Source of the DNA: Hymenolepis diminuta
Lineage: Eukaryota; Platyhelminthes; Cestoda; Cyclophyllidea; Hymenolepididae
Direction: 5' to 3'
Assembly (NCBI GenBank): GCA_900708905.1
Contig: CAADRB010000003.1
Span: 4,471,752 to 4,535,751 of the forward strand
Length of the DNA stretch: 64,000 bases
Positions 43,420-54,400 of the stretch are shown here, one piece after another. The position numbers and the translations under genes were made by a program. A model generated the notes under the pieces. That model did not search any database and had not been told where the DNA came from. It saw only the letters and a list, made by a program, of their open reading frames with translations. How positions within the stretch are numbered: position 1 is the stretch's first letter; each line of letters starts with the position of its first letter.

Positions 43420-43600
43420 TTTCTCTCCAGTTCCCCTTCCAAATCCCTCCAACCTTTTCCTCTCATTCATTTCCAATTATCCAATATGCATTTGTTCAAA
43501 CCAACTCTTGGTCTTCATACTTTAGTACTCTGTTAGCTATAAGAAGATAATTAGTTTTAAGATGGAATATCTAGCCTAATTTGGTTCGTCTCCTAAATTA
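43420..43600 (+). repeat. Dispersed repeat R1, copy 3
   Basis: CTCTCATTCATTTCCAATT, CAACTCTTGGTCTTCA, TAGTACTCTGTTAGC, AATTAGTTTTAAGATGG and AATATCTAGCCTAATTTGGT align in order to copy 1 (37085-37265) and copy 2. A 75-codon open frame begins at its 3' edge (about 43570-43792) but is not shared by the other copies. Confidence 0.55.
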
Positions 43601-44251
43601 GGTTTGCTTAGTATTAGAGCGACGTCAGATACGGTTCAGACAAATGTTTTGGAGCTTCCTTTTTGGAGCAAAGGAAGAGGAGTTGTAAAATCTGAACATT
43701 TCTGTCTAGAAACCAACGATATTGCACAACCAAATTCGGATCAGCCCCGCTCTTTCGCTATTAAACCTCAAAAACAGGGGACTTCGGCTTAATTTTCATG
43801 CTTCGCCGTTTTAAAACAGTCATCTTTCCCTCAATAGTGGGAAAAGCATATACAATTTCATAATATACGAGTATGGATAATGAAGCAACTAAGTGCAGCG
43901 TTAATCTAGTTTCCTTCATTAATTAAGAAGAATTGGCCAATTTTTAAATTGGTGATCTGTACAAAGGGGTGTATTGATCTTAGGATTACTGACTAACAAT
44001 AATTAGTAAATGAATGACCCAAATATGAAATATCTCTTAGCGACAGAAGAGAGATTTAAACAGTTATTGAATAACATCAATTGAAATTTAGCTTTAATAA
44101 AGTGCCATTGGTAACACCAGAAGGTGAAATAAAAATGGAACTTGGTGTTAAATGGAGTGTAGAGAAAGATGGTTGGTCCATTGGGTGCTCCCTACTGTTG
44201 TCTAAATTGAGCTCCCTCAATAGCACGATCTCTGAGTTGAGTGATATTGTA

Positions 44252-44709
44252 CTTGTTGAATAAATCTCTCTTCTGAAATATTTTATCTTACAGCTTTCCT
44301 AATTATTACCAAATTTGATTATCTGTCCCCACAAGTTATCTCTGTAAACTTTTAACCATTCCTGTGACCCGAGCACTCCCTAAACAAACATCGTGTTTTC
44401 TCAGCTGGCCTATGTCTCATCGACCCGGAAAAGGTAAACATTACCTCGGCAGACACTGCTTAGTCAACACCCAAAGTGTCGACTATAAATAGCCTCCAGT
44501 ACACACACACAGGACACAGGGTGGACCCCAGCTCGCCAGGCTCATCTCTCGTCGTTCAATCCTCCAGGGCCCTATTTTTCCCTTGAGACTTTGTACTGAG
44601 TTTACTCAATATAACCTGGTCTACACATTCCTTGGCGTTCCTTTTCTTTCATTTACTGTTGGCAATTTCACCTACAAATTGGTGATCCTCAACAATCTGG
44701 TGGCCCGCT
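44252..44709 (+). mobile_element. Dispersed element, copy B (intergenic)
   Basis: Same element as 21819-22382, in the + orientation, in the spacer between RyR and dachshund. A TATAAATA box lies at 44484-44491. The family similarity starts near the CTTGTTGAATAA string and stops after GGTGGCCCGCT at 44709. Class is uncertain, as for copy A. Confidence 0.65.
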
Positions 44710-45848
44710 ACATACTCTTGAAGTACCTTGTTTATTTTCCTATTGCTGAAGCCATTTCCTTGGGCATCCGGATCTAGTTATCTCTTTTATTTAGTGTCAC
44801 GTTTGGTTTTCCCGTTCAGTTGCCTCTATTTATTTTTGGAGAAAATATCATTCTTTTATACGTAGGAATTTCCCATTTAAATAACTCTCTCTCTTGACAC
44901 CTACTGTCAGTCTGTTCGATCCCACTCGTTCTCCCTCGAGCTCTATGATTCCTCAGTATCCTTAAGGCCTGATAAAGTTAATATAAACTAATACTCTACA
45001 CTCGACATTTGACATGACATTATCGAATACACTATCGATTGTCTACGCTCTACATCCATACACGTCCCCTTTTAGGTTCTTCTTCACTTCACTTCAACAA
45101 CGCCACTCACCTATTTCATTGTCTTCAGGCCATCAACTCTCAGACTAAATGGGATCTTATCATTTTCCGTTAATTATAACTGTTAACATATAGAGAGAAA
45201 GAGATACACTAATGACAAGGGGAAGCCAATCACATACTCAAGTTGTCATTCTCTTTCAATCTCTTAACCAAATTTGATGATATTCCAACGTTAACTCTTG
45301 AAGTTCTCTGTTAACTAAAAGAAATTTCGGTTACACTACTTCAGTTTGTAGTTATGTCACTCCTTTCGGTAATATGTGCTCATGAAAGAATAATTTTTTC
45401 ACCCCAAAGAATTATCTCGATTTTGTAATGTAATATTTAATCACTAAGCCACTACAGACGCCCACTTTCTGACTATCACTTTGTCGGCTTTTTCACTTTT
45501 TGAACCGTTCACTGGGGAAGAAATGGTCAAGCAGATCTGCAACATTTATTTCCCTTTGTCTGCCTTCCTTTACATACATGTTTATGCCAGTTGTGGAACA
45601 TTCCTCTGTATATGTGTTATTTTTCTGGTGTGCTTAAATGGTCATGCATAGAATATGAGTGTTATCAAATTTTTTAACGTATTATCAGCACGGCTGGTCC
45701 TTCGAGCATAATGAATCATTTCAACAAATAGTTTCTTATTTACTTTATAAATTTTGTAGACATTTCAACTAAGATAACAAATATTGTTCTTTTTTTCAAA
45801 GTGTTAAATTGACTGCCGGTTGTCAGAAGGTAACTAAAAAGAAGTAAA

Positions 45849-45854
45849 TTTATT
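45849..45854 (-). terminator. dac: dac poly(A) signal
   Basis: AATAAA on the - strand, 49 bases past the dac stop codon, in the context GTAATAAATTTAC. It implies a 3' UTR shorter than about 100 bases. Confidence 0.6.
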
Positions 45855-45902
45855 ACCTACTAACAAATAGTAAGTAGTGTACTGTATAATTTAACTTACT
45901 GT

Positions 45903-46000
45903 TTAGTGACCGGACGCTGATTGGGCGGCTTCAATGATACTTTGCGACGGAGTTCCCATTGGGGGAATTGATATTCTATGACCATTTGCATTAATCAAAT
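45903..46000 (-). CDS. dac: dac last coding exon
   Basis: Acceptor CAATTTCACAG; reads LINANGHRISIPPMGTPSQS, IIEAAQSASGH, stop TAA at 45905-45903. It accepts phase 1 from either exon 5 or the optional coil exon. A canonical poly(A) signal follows about 50 bases downstream, supporting a terminal exon. Confidence 0.7.
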
Positions 46001-49000
46001 CTGTGAAATTGAAAAATGGCCTACAAAGTTATCTGAATATTAGTAAATTTTCAAATAATTTATTCGAGTTAAGTAATTAATAAAACATGGGAAAGGAATA
46101 TTTTTAACAAGTGTGTATTTCGTATACAAAATAGACCGCTACTGATAAGTTATGAGTAGCTTGATCTAGTCCTAATCATTATGTCCGTAAATCGGCCTCC
46201 CGATAAATTGCTCACTTTATGCGTCAAAACAACTTTTCCATTTTCCCTCCATTTTAAAATGTTTAGGGGTTTAAGAGTCACTTAATAGCTCTCTTTTAAT
46301 AAGTAGTGATGTTTGCAAAAAAATTTCAAATTTATGCTCATTGTAAGCAACCCATTTGAGAAGGTGGTTAAGAATAAATATTAAAAGGTTATATAAATCA
46401 AGAAATAAGATCAATACTTCCAGGGCAGAACAAAAATTATTTCATGTTCTATGTTAAATCTAGAGGACACGCGCTCAATGCTCACCGGTGTCCACCCTTT
46501 GAGCAGAATTACCAATAGTACTGATTTAAACTGCTAGGCTCCATGATGCCATCCATCTACCCATGCTAATTTCCGACACAGGATTTCCAAAAATTAGCTT
46601 GCGGTTATTTTCCATGGCAAAGCAAAATAAATTTTACACACTTTTACCATGGAGAAACATCCAAACACATTGGAAAATGAGGGTAGTTATGGATGTAATG
46701 ATGTGTGCCTATAGTCCAGATACTCGGAATTGTTGTCGCTAGACTATGTCCAGGGACGCACGATGACTTTTACCGATTCTGAGAACGGCATTACACACAA
46801 CTTCTTGCCCTAGTCTCCGTTACCTTTTTTTCTCTCTCGTTGAAATTTAGGCCTTAAGAATCCATAGCAGGTTACATTTGAAGGCTGAATCCCTTTGCGT
46901 TTCCAAAATTTTCATCTACGTCATCACTAATCACTAAGATCTAATTATCTCTATCTGACAGTGACACTTGAAGTGATTGACCCTACTGTAACCCCAGGCG
47001 CCATGTTGACAGCCATTGTGTGTCCTCAAATGGTTTATTTTAATTATTGGAATAAGCTTCGCCGTAGCGATGTCCGGAACCATTCCACCTGTTCATACCA
47101 CCCTTACTACATGGGACTATATAAAGCCTTTTATACCATACACACAAAGGGGTAGGGTTGCGGATACACACACGTTTGCTAATTATCGGATCTTTCGCCT
47201 CCCTCACATCTCCTCTGTCTCTCACCTCTCCCTCTTATCCTCTTCAATCCTTATTGCGGTTCGTTCAATACATTTTGGTCTAATCAGCTTTTGGTGCTCT
47301 GCTACAATGCAGTTGTAAGCTACTCACTCACTTACGCATTACTTTGCCTTTTTGTTGGTGAATATTACGTCTTTATTGTAGGCAAATTCCTCTACTGCAA
47401 CTAGAAGCGTTCTTCGGTGAGTAAGCACTCATTATTTGTAGACTCTGCCCTCACTCTGAGATAGAGTAGAAACTTTAGCATAATGAATCACTACTAGCCT
47501 GCAATTGTAGGAGAAATGTTTTCCCTTCTTATTGCATTACTCAGATTATTGATATGAACTGATTTTCATTTGGTCTCTAAACTTTGGGGAGGGCGATCCT
47601 GAACATATTTATATAGAAAGTGCATTCATTAAGACTGCCGCAGGTGAAGGCGGAATTCCTCTTCCCGTAAAATAAAGTTAAAAATCAGGTTATTTCTTAA
47701 TGAATTGTGAGAATTTTCCCATTAAATTTCATTATTTACTGTTGCCATTCAAAATGTCTTCCTTTCTGCGGGAAACGGGAAGGTGAATTAATGTAACAAG
47801 AAGCGTTTATTCTCCCCACACACAAGAACATACCTGAAACCGAGGCGGTTGTTAAGGTCGAGGTTGATGACATAACACGCGAAGTTGTTAATTCAAGAGG
47901 TTTGCTTAGTTCCATTACTTCTTCATTTCTGCAAATTGAGGCAAAAGGAAACAAAGGTAATCCTTTTAACTTCGCTTCCGGACAAATTTTACAAAAAACA
48001 TTAATGTTTTACTAAAATGAATAAGTGTTCTTTTTTATAAAGTTAATTTCGAATAGCATTTTTATTTGCATGACATTTTTCAAAATTATTTTTCATGCTC
48101 CGATGCCTGAGCAAGCCGAGTAAGACAATTGCATTTCAACTCGAATTACCACATCGATCACCAGTACCACATCGACTTCTGATTCTGACCCGCTCATCGC
48201 TGGCGATGACTCAGTTAATTTACCTGTGTTACACTCACAGATATTTTGACCATGGTACAAATGCTTGGTTCTCGCTTCCTCACTCTCTTGCAGTTGTACA
48301 TCATACTATGTTCCACCCTCAACTCTAGGCATTTCCATTTGGAAAAGGCGGTCGGTTCTCATTAGCAGTCAAGAAGTTCCAAAAGATAGCTCAACAGAAT
48401 CGCAAAATTATTTCTATATTGAAACATAACCACCGATCTCAAAACACTCACTGCAAATGCTCATCTCTCGCGCTCTTATCTGTGACCCTTTTCGTTCAAT
48501 CTCCAACTTCCTGTCCCTAATTTCGATTGTTGTTGTCGAAAGAATTGAACCTCCTTGCATATCTTGAGATTCTGATTTTAGAACTTCTATTGTCGGTTTT
48601 AGAAGACCTTCAGCTCGTACAATACAACAGTACTTGTTATTTGTTTGCAGGAAAGTTTTGTTTCAAAACTCAAATAACGTGTGATGAAGACAGCAAAAAT
48701 TAGTTTAAGTAAATAAGCACCGAAAAATCAAATGAATTTGATGTGTTGGTGTTCATTCAGTCGGAATAATGTCTGATTTCATTCCCATCTCACTTCGTCA
48801 TTCAATTACGTTTAGTAAATGAGCACATTTGAACAAACAGACTAATCTAATATGGCAAAACTGTTCACTTTGAGTTATTTATGGTGAACTCATGTAGGTT
48901 AAATAATTGATACTAGACACTGATTTTCTCGCCCATCCGAGGCAGACTTAATGAAATTTGAACATTGAGACATTAAAGAATGAAATACGCACCAAACATT

Positions 49001-52000
49001 CAATCTAAATGAAGAAGGACTCTTTTGCTTCTCTGAATTTATTCCAAACCCCTACATGATTTCCTTCACTCCACCGATTACTGAACTCTTGTCCTGTACT
49101 CCTCTCCGAAACCATTTACTTTCTCGCCACACAAAATTGACAGAGACGCTTACAGTTACAATGTGTTCAATTTCAAGAGTTATTTGCCATAAACTCTTGA
49201 CACCTTGCAGAAACCTGATTTCGACATCTTTGACTTACCTATCAAAAAGAGGAATATTCAACGAAGGATTCAATGGCTCAAGGCTCGATGCACCCTGTCC
49301 CCACCAATTGTTCTGAGTGAACAAGGTGGAGGAAGGATTCTCATCCGGTGAAGTAAAAACTGAAGGGATGTTTGGCAAAAGCTCTTCGGGCCTTGGTATC
49401 GACGATCCATTCAAGAAATCACCAGTCCTTAATACATCTGAAGAAGGCGAAAAGGTAGAGTCAATTTATAAAAACGTAAAACCGATTATTTGGCATTAAG
49501 GTGGATAATAATAGAAAGAAGTAACATAAATCATGCTTAATAGGATATAAATAAATCGAGGTAGTTTAACCAACCATTGAATTAAGTCTACCAGTCAAAA
49601 GGCATTGAATATGGGGGATACAAACTTTCTCATGAGCCTAAAAGGTCAAACCATGAACTGTGAACTTTAGGATATTAAATATGTTTCATATGAGAATGTG
49701 GGTACCTCATTGGTTCCCCACTTTAAATAAGTAGAACTCTTATCGTCCTTGCTCCATTATTCAGTTCTTCAAGACTCTCTTACCATTTCTTGCCATAATG
49801 AATTCATTCCCTGTTTCCTTAAATCCTACGACCTCCTGTGATTAGATCGAATAAGAGATTTTTACACGGCTATGATAGCAATAATTATGGCTTGTTGAAA
49901 GTGCAGGTTAGAAGAACCTCAAACTCAAAAATGTCTCTTTCATATAGTTAGAATATGGCTTTTGAATATATTTACAAATTTGTTATCAACAATTCACGTT
50001 CTGGACTCTCAAACTATGAACTGGCCTAAATCTAGATGTCCCCTCTCGAAGTGGGCCATATTAGTCCCCAGCGTTTTACCATCAATCATTATTTGGTTCA
50101 ATTGGTTTCAATTATGTAACAACATGCCTCTTATACCCAGAAGACTGTTTAATTGACCTCCACATAAACCACATAATCTCAATAAAATCTACTCCTTCAA
50201 CAAGTTCGGCTAATTGTTCAACACTGGTCTTCTTTATGTCGTGTTTATATGCTTTCTGAGTAGCACGTCCGCGTATCTCGTAATCAGCTCTGTTGAGGTT
50301 CTATAAGGTGGCATTCAATTGCATCTGAAATTTGGTTCGACAAGTAATTTTAATAGTGAAGTGTTGAAAACATTGATATTATCATATCGCGTTTTTTAAA
50401 GTTTACAAAAAATTCCCTTCATAAAACCGAAAAAGGATAATCTCAACTGTTAATATCGTTTAAAAGTTCATACTTGATCGCAGATCAGTCAAAAGAGAAT
50501 CTATTTTCTCATTCAACTTATATTTCTCAAGAGTGTTTGACAAGATTGACGGTTGACAGACAGGTAAATTTGTATTACTATGTTGTTTTTCTCCAATCCC
50601 TGAAAAATAAAATAGTGTTAATTTCTTCCAAAACACAACTTTGGCCAAAGCTCCGTTAGAAGTCGAACACTTACATGAAAGTCGGAACCACTCAAACACT
50701 GTTTCAGGTGGAAGACTGAGTAATTGGAGGATATTCAAACCCCTAATTGGGTCGGAATTCTGATTGGAACTCAAATCCAAACGTGGAGTCTTACCAGGAA
50801 GTACCATATGAGAATTTAACGAAAGATTAAGACTTTCTTGAAGGTAAAGGGGTTTCGATGTTCTCTTCGATGGTCTTCCTGGTCGAGCGCTGCAAGTTTA
50901 AAAGAAAATAAATTGTCATTTAACAATTAATTTAGTATTATTATTAATAATCTGGCATAATGATGTTTCGGTCGCACTGAACTGTAAAATTCCTGCTCGA
51001 ATTGTTATTTAAAGATACTTGTTAATTGGGTCATTGATATTCAGAAGCCCATTTTCTGGGATTTTAATTTAACTGAGAGGATCACTATTTCTTAGACGCA
51101 ACGATCAATAAAGACTTCCAGAGTTGTTTTAATTCTCTAAAAGATGGGGTGGTTGAAATGGCACGTATCAGAATGTCATCCTTAATGTTGACATCACTTT
51201 CAGGATGGGTCTCGTTTGAAAAAAATGAGCATCACGTATTATTTAGGCTCAGAGGACCAAATTTCTCTACCATTTGCCATACTTTTTCTCTCCGCTGTAA
51301 CTACGCATCCACTTGTCCAAATGGTACAATATATACTATCTTTACTGATAAGATGATATCATGACCCATGAAAATGGGTCAATCGCTCAATCTATCATCA
51401 TTCCAGATGAACCATTTGAGGTAAGAAACAGATCTGATTTGAGGGCAGCCTAAAGGCGTCTATTTCAGACCTTCCTCTCGTATTTTTAAAATCAAGAGTG
51501 AAAAATGCAATGTTCAGACACCTTCTCACCGACGCCATTTGGAATCCAAAAAGTCTTGGCGTTCAGGTAGATTAGCTCTTTATTGGGACCATTCTGCAGA
51601 GAGCAGGCAGTCTACAGAGCGGGCAGTCAGGACGGATTCATTTGTGTCAGACTCCACAACCGCGGCAACACTGCCTTTGTATTTTCAAAATACGAAAGAC
51701 TTAATTTTAATCAAAATTTTATTTTTGAGTAAATAGCACAATAACAGTGGTATTTGTGTATAATTTGAAGTCCACTTTATTTAATCTCCTCTGTTCTAAC
51801 TTTACGCAGTTTTACAACAAATTTCCCAACCTATCATCAAAATTCGTCAGTAAAACGTTTAAATAGGTAACGTGAATACACCTCCAAACATGACAGTCTA
51901 GAGAAGTGGAAGGAATTTGGGATCACCTTCCAGTTATAAGTTTTGTTTAAGATTAGTGGATATAACTTTACATAAAAGACTTACAAGCCCTGAAGTTGGA

Positions 52001-54287
52001 TAGACCATAAAAGCAATTATTCCTTAATTAAGATCGAGATCTATTAGATAAATGTGTGAAATTCTTGCAGTGGATAAGGTGGAAGCTAATAATTCAAACA
52101 CTGCGAAATGGGAAAACCAACATGCGGCATCTCTATCACAGCGGAAGGTATCTTTCGATACTTTTAAGATTATTTCGCGCTGCAGTCTCTGGTGGAAGAT
52201 TTGGAGAGGGTTTAATTATCTCATCTACAGGTGGGTGGCTGTGAGGAAGGAGATTGGCGGCAGAGAATTAAAATATTCCGATTTCTCACAGAACTAATTC
52301 CTACCAAAATTGCCCATGCTGACTTCTGAGCCGCCATCTTTAATTGCATTTTTCGTTACATCATCGGTCTCTGTTAAAGGTTTTAATTGACGCTGGAGGA
52401 CTTCCAATCGAAGCCGCATTACATCATTGTTTGGGCTTTAAGGCACTTTGAAATATTGTGAATTTAACATTTTAAATTGATATAGGCAACAATTCGTTTA
52501 ATGTGGCTTCACAAAAGTCCGCAGATGAAAATTCGCCGTAAGAGCTGGACATCATCAGACATAAGCGAATTTTTCGAACAACCTCGATAAAATTTGGGAG
52601 GAGATTTAATTTGCTATATATTCCATGCATGGCTTTTTTAATGCCTCTGATTATTGTATACTATGAGTTTACCCTCTGCAGTAGATGAATCCGACAATGC
52701 GGAATTGACTTGGAGTTGATGCATGCATTCTCGTTAACTCTTTCAGATATCAATCAGTTTTTCTTCGTCCGAATATAAATTGAGGAGTTCTATTTAAATA
52801 AGAGATTTATCTCCTCCTCATTGTGAATGAATTTAGAGGCGCAGTGCTTTCATCACTGAAGACTCTCATGATTATTCGGATATTAAAATGTTGCCAAACA
52901 AAGTGCAGTATTTGTAAATTTTGACAGATAAAACAGAAGGCGCCGACTCTCCTCTTATTTCCTTTCCATTTAAAATCTACTTCCTCGCCCCTCACCATTT
53001 GATGAAAGCAATTCTAATTAAGTCGAGAAAGTCTTAATCCGGTAGGATTACAAATGCAATTTAGTCAGTATCCAGCACTTCCTTCCTCTCGCTCTCCATT
53101 CGAATGTTTGCGCGTGTCATTAGAAGGAATGTTTAAATCATCTCAAACAAATCTCTCCCCTCAAAACTGGCTTTTGCTATTTAAACCCATTCATGATTCC
53201 CAACTCAAAATGCTAATTAAGTCTCCAATCCTTATGTCCTTAATACTCTGCCTATGAGATGATGAGGGGGGACGACCAACTAATACCACGTCTATATAAA
53301 AGTCACTTCTCAAATCCCCTTGAGTTTCAGTCCGTATTTTTTGTTTAAATAGGGTAGTTATTAAAAGAAACGCTTAAGAATTCTTATTTAGACATTTATT
53401 CCTATAGTTTACATTTTCAGTACGGTAATAATAGTATGTGATACAGTAATGAAATACTACCAAGTGCTTAATTTAATTTAAAGCTTTCACGTCTGAAAAG
53501 AGATTTCTCAACTGGATTTTAAGTCGTTTGTCGAAATGAAATAGACCAAAAACTACGGATGAACCATTTCTATCTCTGCGTACGAACAATTGTAGATGAA
53601 AATTGAACATCTACTTAGTAAATTAGCCGACAATTGATTTTAAATGATATTTGGTTTCCCGTAAGAAGAAAACCCAAATCAGATACCTGACTTCAATATT
53701 TAATTGTCAAAGTAATGAGTGTGCTCTATTGATGACAGCAAACAGGGATATAGGGCCTTTAGATAATATATCTGCAGTCGGTTATCGGTTGTATTCAACT
53801 GATCATTTAAATAAATTTTCTTGCAATCAGCGCACTTACTGCACTTTCCTACCATTCAAATATGATCAACAGTCTTATTATCGCTGTTGAGATAAGTCCT
53901 TACTAATGATTCAAATAAGCAGAAATCTAAAAATTCATCCCAAACTTACCTTGAAGTCGTGCAATCTGCGTAGAGAATGTCGAATTCTCTTGGAGCAATA
54001 AGTTTGCAACGATTGACCCCAGGTTGGATAGCACCCAGTCCGCGAAGAATTCTGACCTGCTCCACATTGCAAACAACCGGTTGAATGTCTAGCCTCTTTA
54101 GTTTCGTGTAGACGGTGTGAAGACCACCAACAAATTGTTTCAAAAATAACTCAAATGCCTGAGGCAGACAGATTAGAAGACCACGACCCTCCACATTGAA
54201 AGCTGCTAACTGGGCTCCTCGGTATTCCAGAATGTGGACCTGGTTATTGTTAACAATTGTGTTGCCGACACCTGGTGAAACCTGCAT
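45903..54287 (-). CDS. dac: Dachshund (DACH) transcriptional cofactor
   Basis: Nuclear Ski/Sno/Dac-family regulator acting with Eya/Six proteins in development of eyes, limbs and nervous system of other animals. Exons on the - strand: 54287-53950, 50889-50675, 50599-50474, 49437-49239, 47928-47834 and 46000-45903, all phase-compatible (356 residues, TAA at 45905-45903). Exon 1 is the DNA-binding DACH box: LICLPQAFELFLKQFVGGLH, TVYTKLKRLDIQPVVCNVEQ, GAIQPGVNRCKL. Exon 2 begins SSARPGRPSKRTSKP, as in vertebrate DACH. Exons 4-6 are not recognisably similar to other DACH proteins. ATG 54287 was chosen because an in-frame TGA lies six bases upstream (54293-54291). The length is well under the usual 600-760 residues. 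An extra exon at 48452-48607 may replace exons 4-5. Confidence 0.9.
46001..47833. other. dac intron 5
   Basis: 1.8 kb. Contains a TATATAAAG box (47118-47126) in a GC-richer stretch of about 46960-47160 that ends in ACACACA-type runs, reminiscent of the TATA region of the dispersed element at 44252-44709, and the partial R1 copy. Otherwise AT-rich without recognised content. Confidence 0.5.
47215..47275 (+). repeat. Dispersed repeat R1, partial copy 4
   Basis: Only the pyrimidine-rich leader and the GTTCAATACATTTTGGTCTAA part resemble the other R1 copies. It lies in a dachshund intron, downstream of a TATATAAAG box. Confidence 0.35.
47834..47928 (-). CDS. dac: dac coding exon 5
   Basis: Acceptor CAATTTGCAG, donor TTTCAG followed by GTATGT; enters after AG and leaves one base. 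Encodes NEEVMELSKPLELTTSRVMS and a Ser/Thr-rich end. No domain is recognised; the exon is accepted because its phase fits exons 4 and 6 exactly. Confidence 0.65.
48452..48607 (-). CDS. dac: Optional dac exon: degenerate DACH C-box coiled coil
   Basis: Acceptor CTGAAG, donor GCA followed by GTGAGT; 2 + 153 + 1 bases, so symmetric (phase 1 in and out). Joined to exon 3 it reads SLLTDLRS then SLLKPTIEVLKSESQD, which lines up with vertebrate ETLLTNIQG-LLKVAIDNARAQEKQ. It continues TTTIEIRDRKLEIERKGSQI, then RAREM, which is heptad-compatible and charged like the DACH coiled coil. It cannot follow exon 4 in frame but can be spliced between exon 3 and the last exon, predicting a 310-residue isoform. 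The alignment is by eye. Confidence 0.55.
49239..49437 (-). CDS. dac: dac coding exon 4: Pro/Ser/Asn-rich
   Basis: Acceptor CGCCTTCTTCAG, donor TAG followed by GTAAGT; enters in phase 1 and leaves AG. Encodes PRPEELLPNIPSVFTSPDEN, then FTQNNWWGQG and LNPSLNIPLFD, a disordered-looking segment without a known domain. A 60-codon + strand frame over the same bases is its shadow. Confidence 0.7.
50474..50599 (-). CDS. dac: dac coding exon 3: start of C-terminal DACH box
   Basis: Acceptor TTTATTTTTCAG, donor CAA followed by GTATGA; 41 full codons. It ends YKLNEKIDSLLTDLRS, comparable with SSIETLLTNIQG at the start of the vertebrate DACH C-box. The exon leaves one base, so either exon 4 (49437) or the optional exon at 48607 can follow in frame. 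Confidence 0.75.
50675..50889 (-). CDS. dac: dac coding exon 2: basic linker
   Basis: Acceptor AACTTGCAG; the first codon completes AG to give Ser, then ARPGRPSKRTSKP, the basic linker that follows the DACH box in vertebrates (SSRPGRPPKRT). The donor at 50674 (CAT followed by GTAAGT) gives 71 codons. An internal GTAAGA at 50794 would give a shorter exon with the same phase, so alternative donor use is possible. Confidence 0.88.
50890..53949. other. dac intron 1 (3.1 kb)
   Basis: The largest intron of the gene. The open frames in it (both strands) are short and lack recognisable motifs. No repeats of the families found elsewhere in the window were seen. A long first intron after the DNA-binding exon is common in developmental regulators and may hold enhancers, but nothing in the sequence shows this. 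Confidence 0.5.
53950..54287 (-). CDS. dac: dac coding exon 1: Ski/Sno/Dac DNA-binding domain
   Basis: Residues 1-112. After about 22 divergent residues comes the complete DACH box: RGAQLAAFNVEG, LICLPQAFELFLK, VGGLHTVYTKLKRLDI, VVCNVEQVRILRGLGAIQPG, VNRCKLI. Agreement with human DACH1 is near-total across the CLPQAF to NRCKL part. One small difference is an extra Arg-Gly after VEG (RGLLICLPQAF). The exon ends AAG followed by GTAAGT, leaving AG for the next codon. Confidence 0.97.
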
Positions 54288-54345
54288 ATTTCATCTGAAA
54301 TTGGGAGAAGGAATTTGCCGAGGGATTTGAGCATACGATATGCTC

Positions 54346-54400
54346 GCGGCCGCTAAGATCGGCGCACCAATAGCACTGCAACTGGCGAGAGCCAATCAGA
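54346..54400 (-). promoter_or_regulatory. dac: Probable dac promoter: GC patch and two CCAAT boxes
   Basis: Just upstream of the dac start lies a short CpG-rich patch (GCGGCCGC at 54346-54353, GGCGC nearby) with two CCAAT pentamers on the + strand (54367-54371, 54392-54396), read as ATTGG on the transcribed strand. No TATA box is evident. The arrangement, 60-110 bases upstream of the ATG, is typical of a TATA-less core promoter. The transcription start is not determined. Confidence 0.45.

Larger units (their letters stand above)
36405..45902. other. Spacer between RyR and dachshund
   Basis: About 9.5 kb with no gene that I can name. It contains the RyR 3' UTR (start), three R1 repeat copies, dispersed element copy B, several simple repeats, the putative mariner fragment, the unassigned frame at 40355-40573 and, at the right edge, the dachshund 3' end (- strand). 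The remainder is AT-rich with only short, non-conserved open frames. Confidence 0.7.

Noticed and set aside
43570..43792. 75-codon + strand frame ending QKQGTSA, exon-like
   Set aside because: It begins inside an R1 repeat copy, has no good acceptor or partner exon and is not shared by other R1 copies.
44081..44263. 60-codon + strand frame with an AG acceptor, and a 14-bp inverted repeat around it (44046 and 44262)
   Set aside because: Considered as a MITE or terminal exon. The inverted repeat is short and imperfect beyond its core, and the frame is not conserved in element copy A.
49317..49499. 60-codon + strand frame with protein-like composition
   Set aside because: It is the mirror of dac exon 4 on the - strand, which has matched splice sites, correct phase and better amino-acid content.
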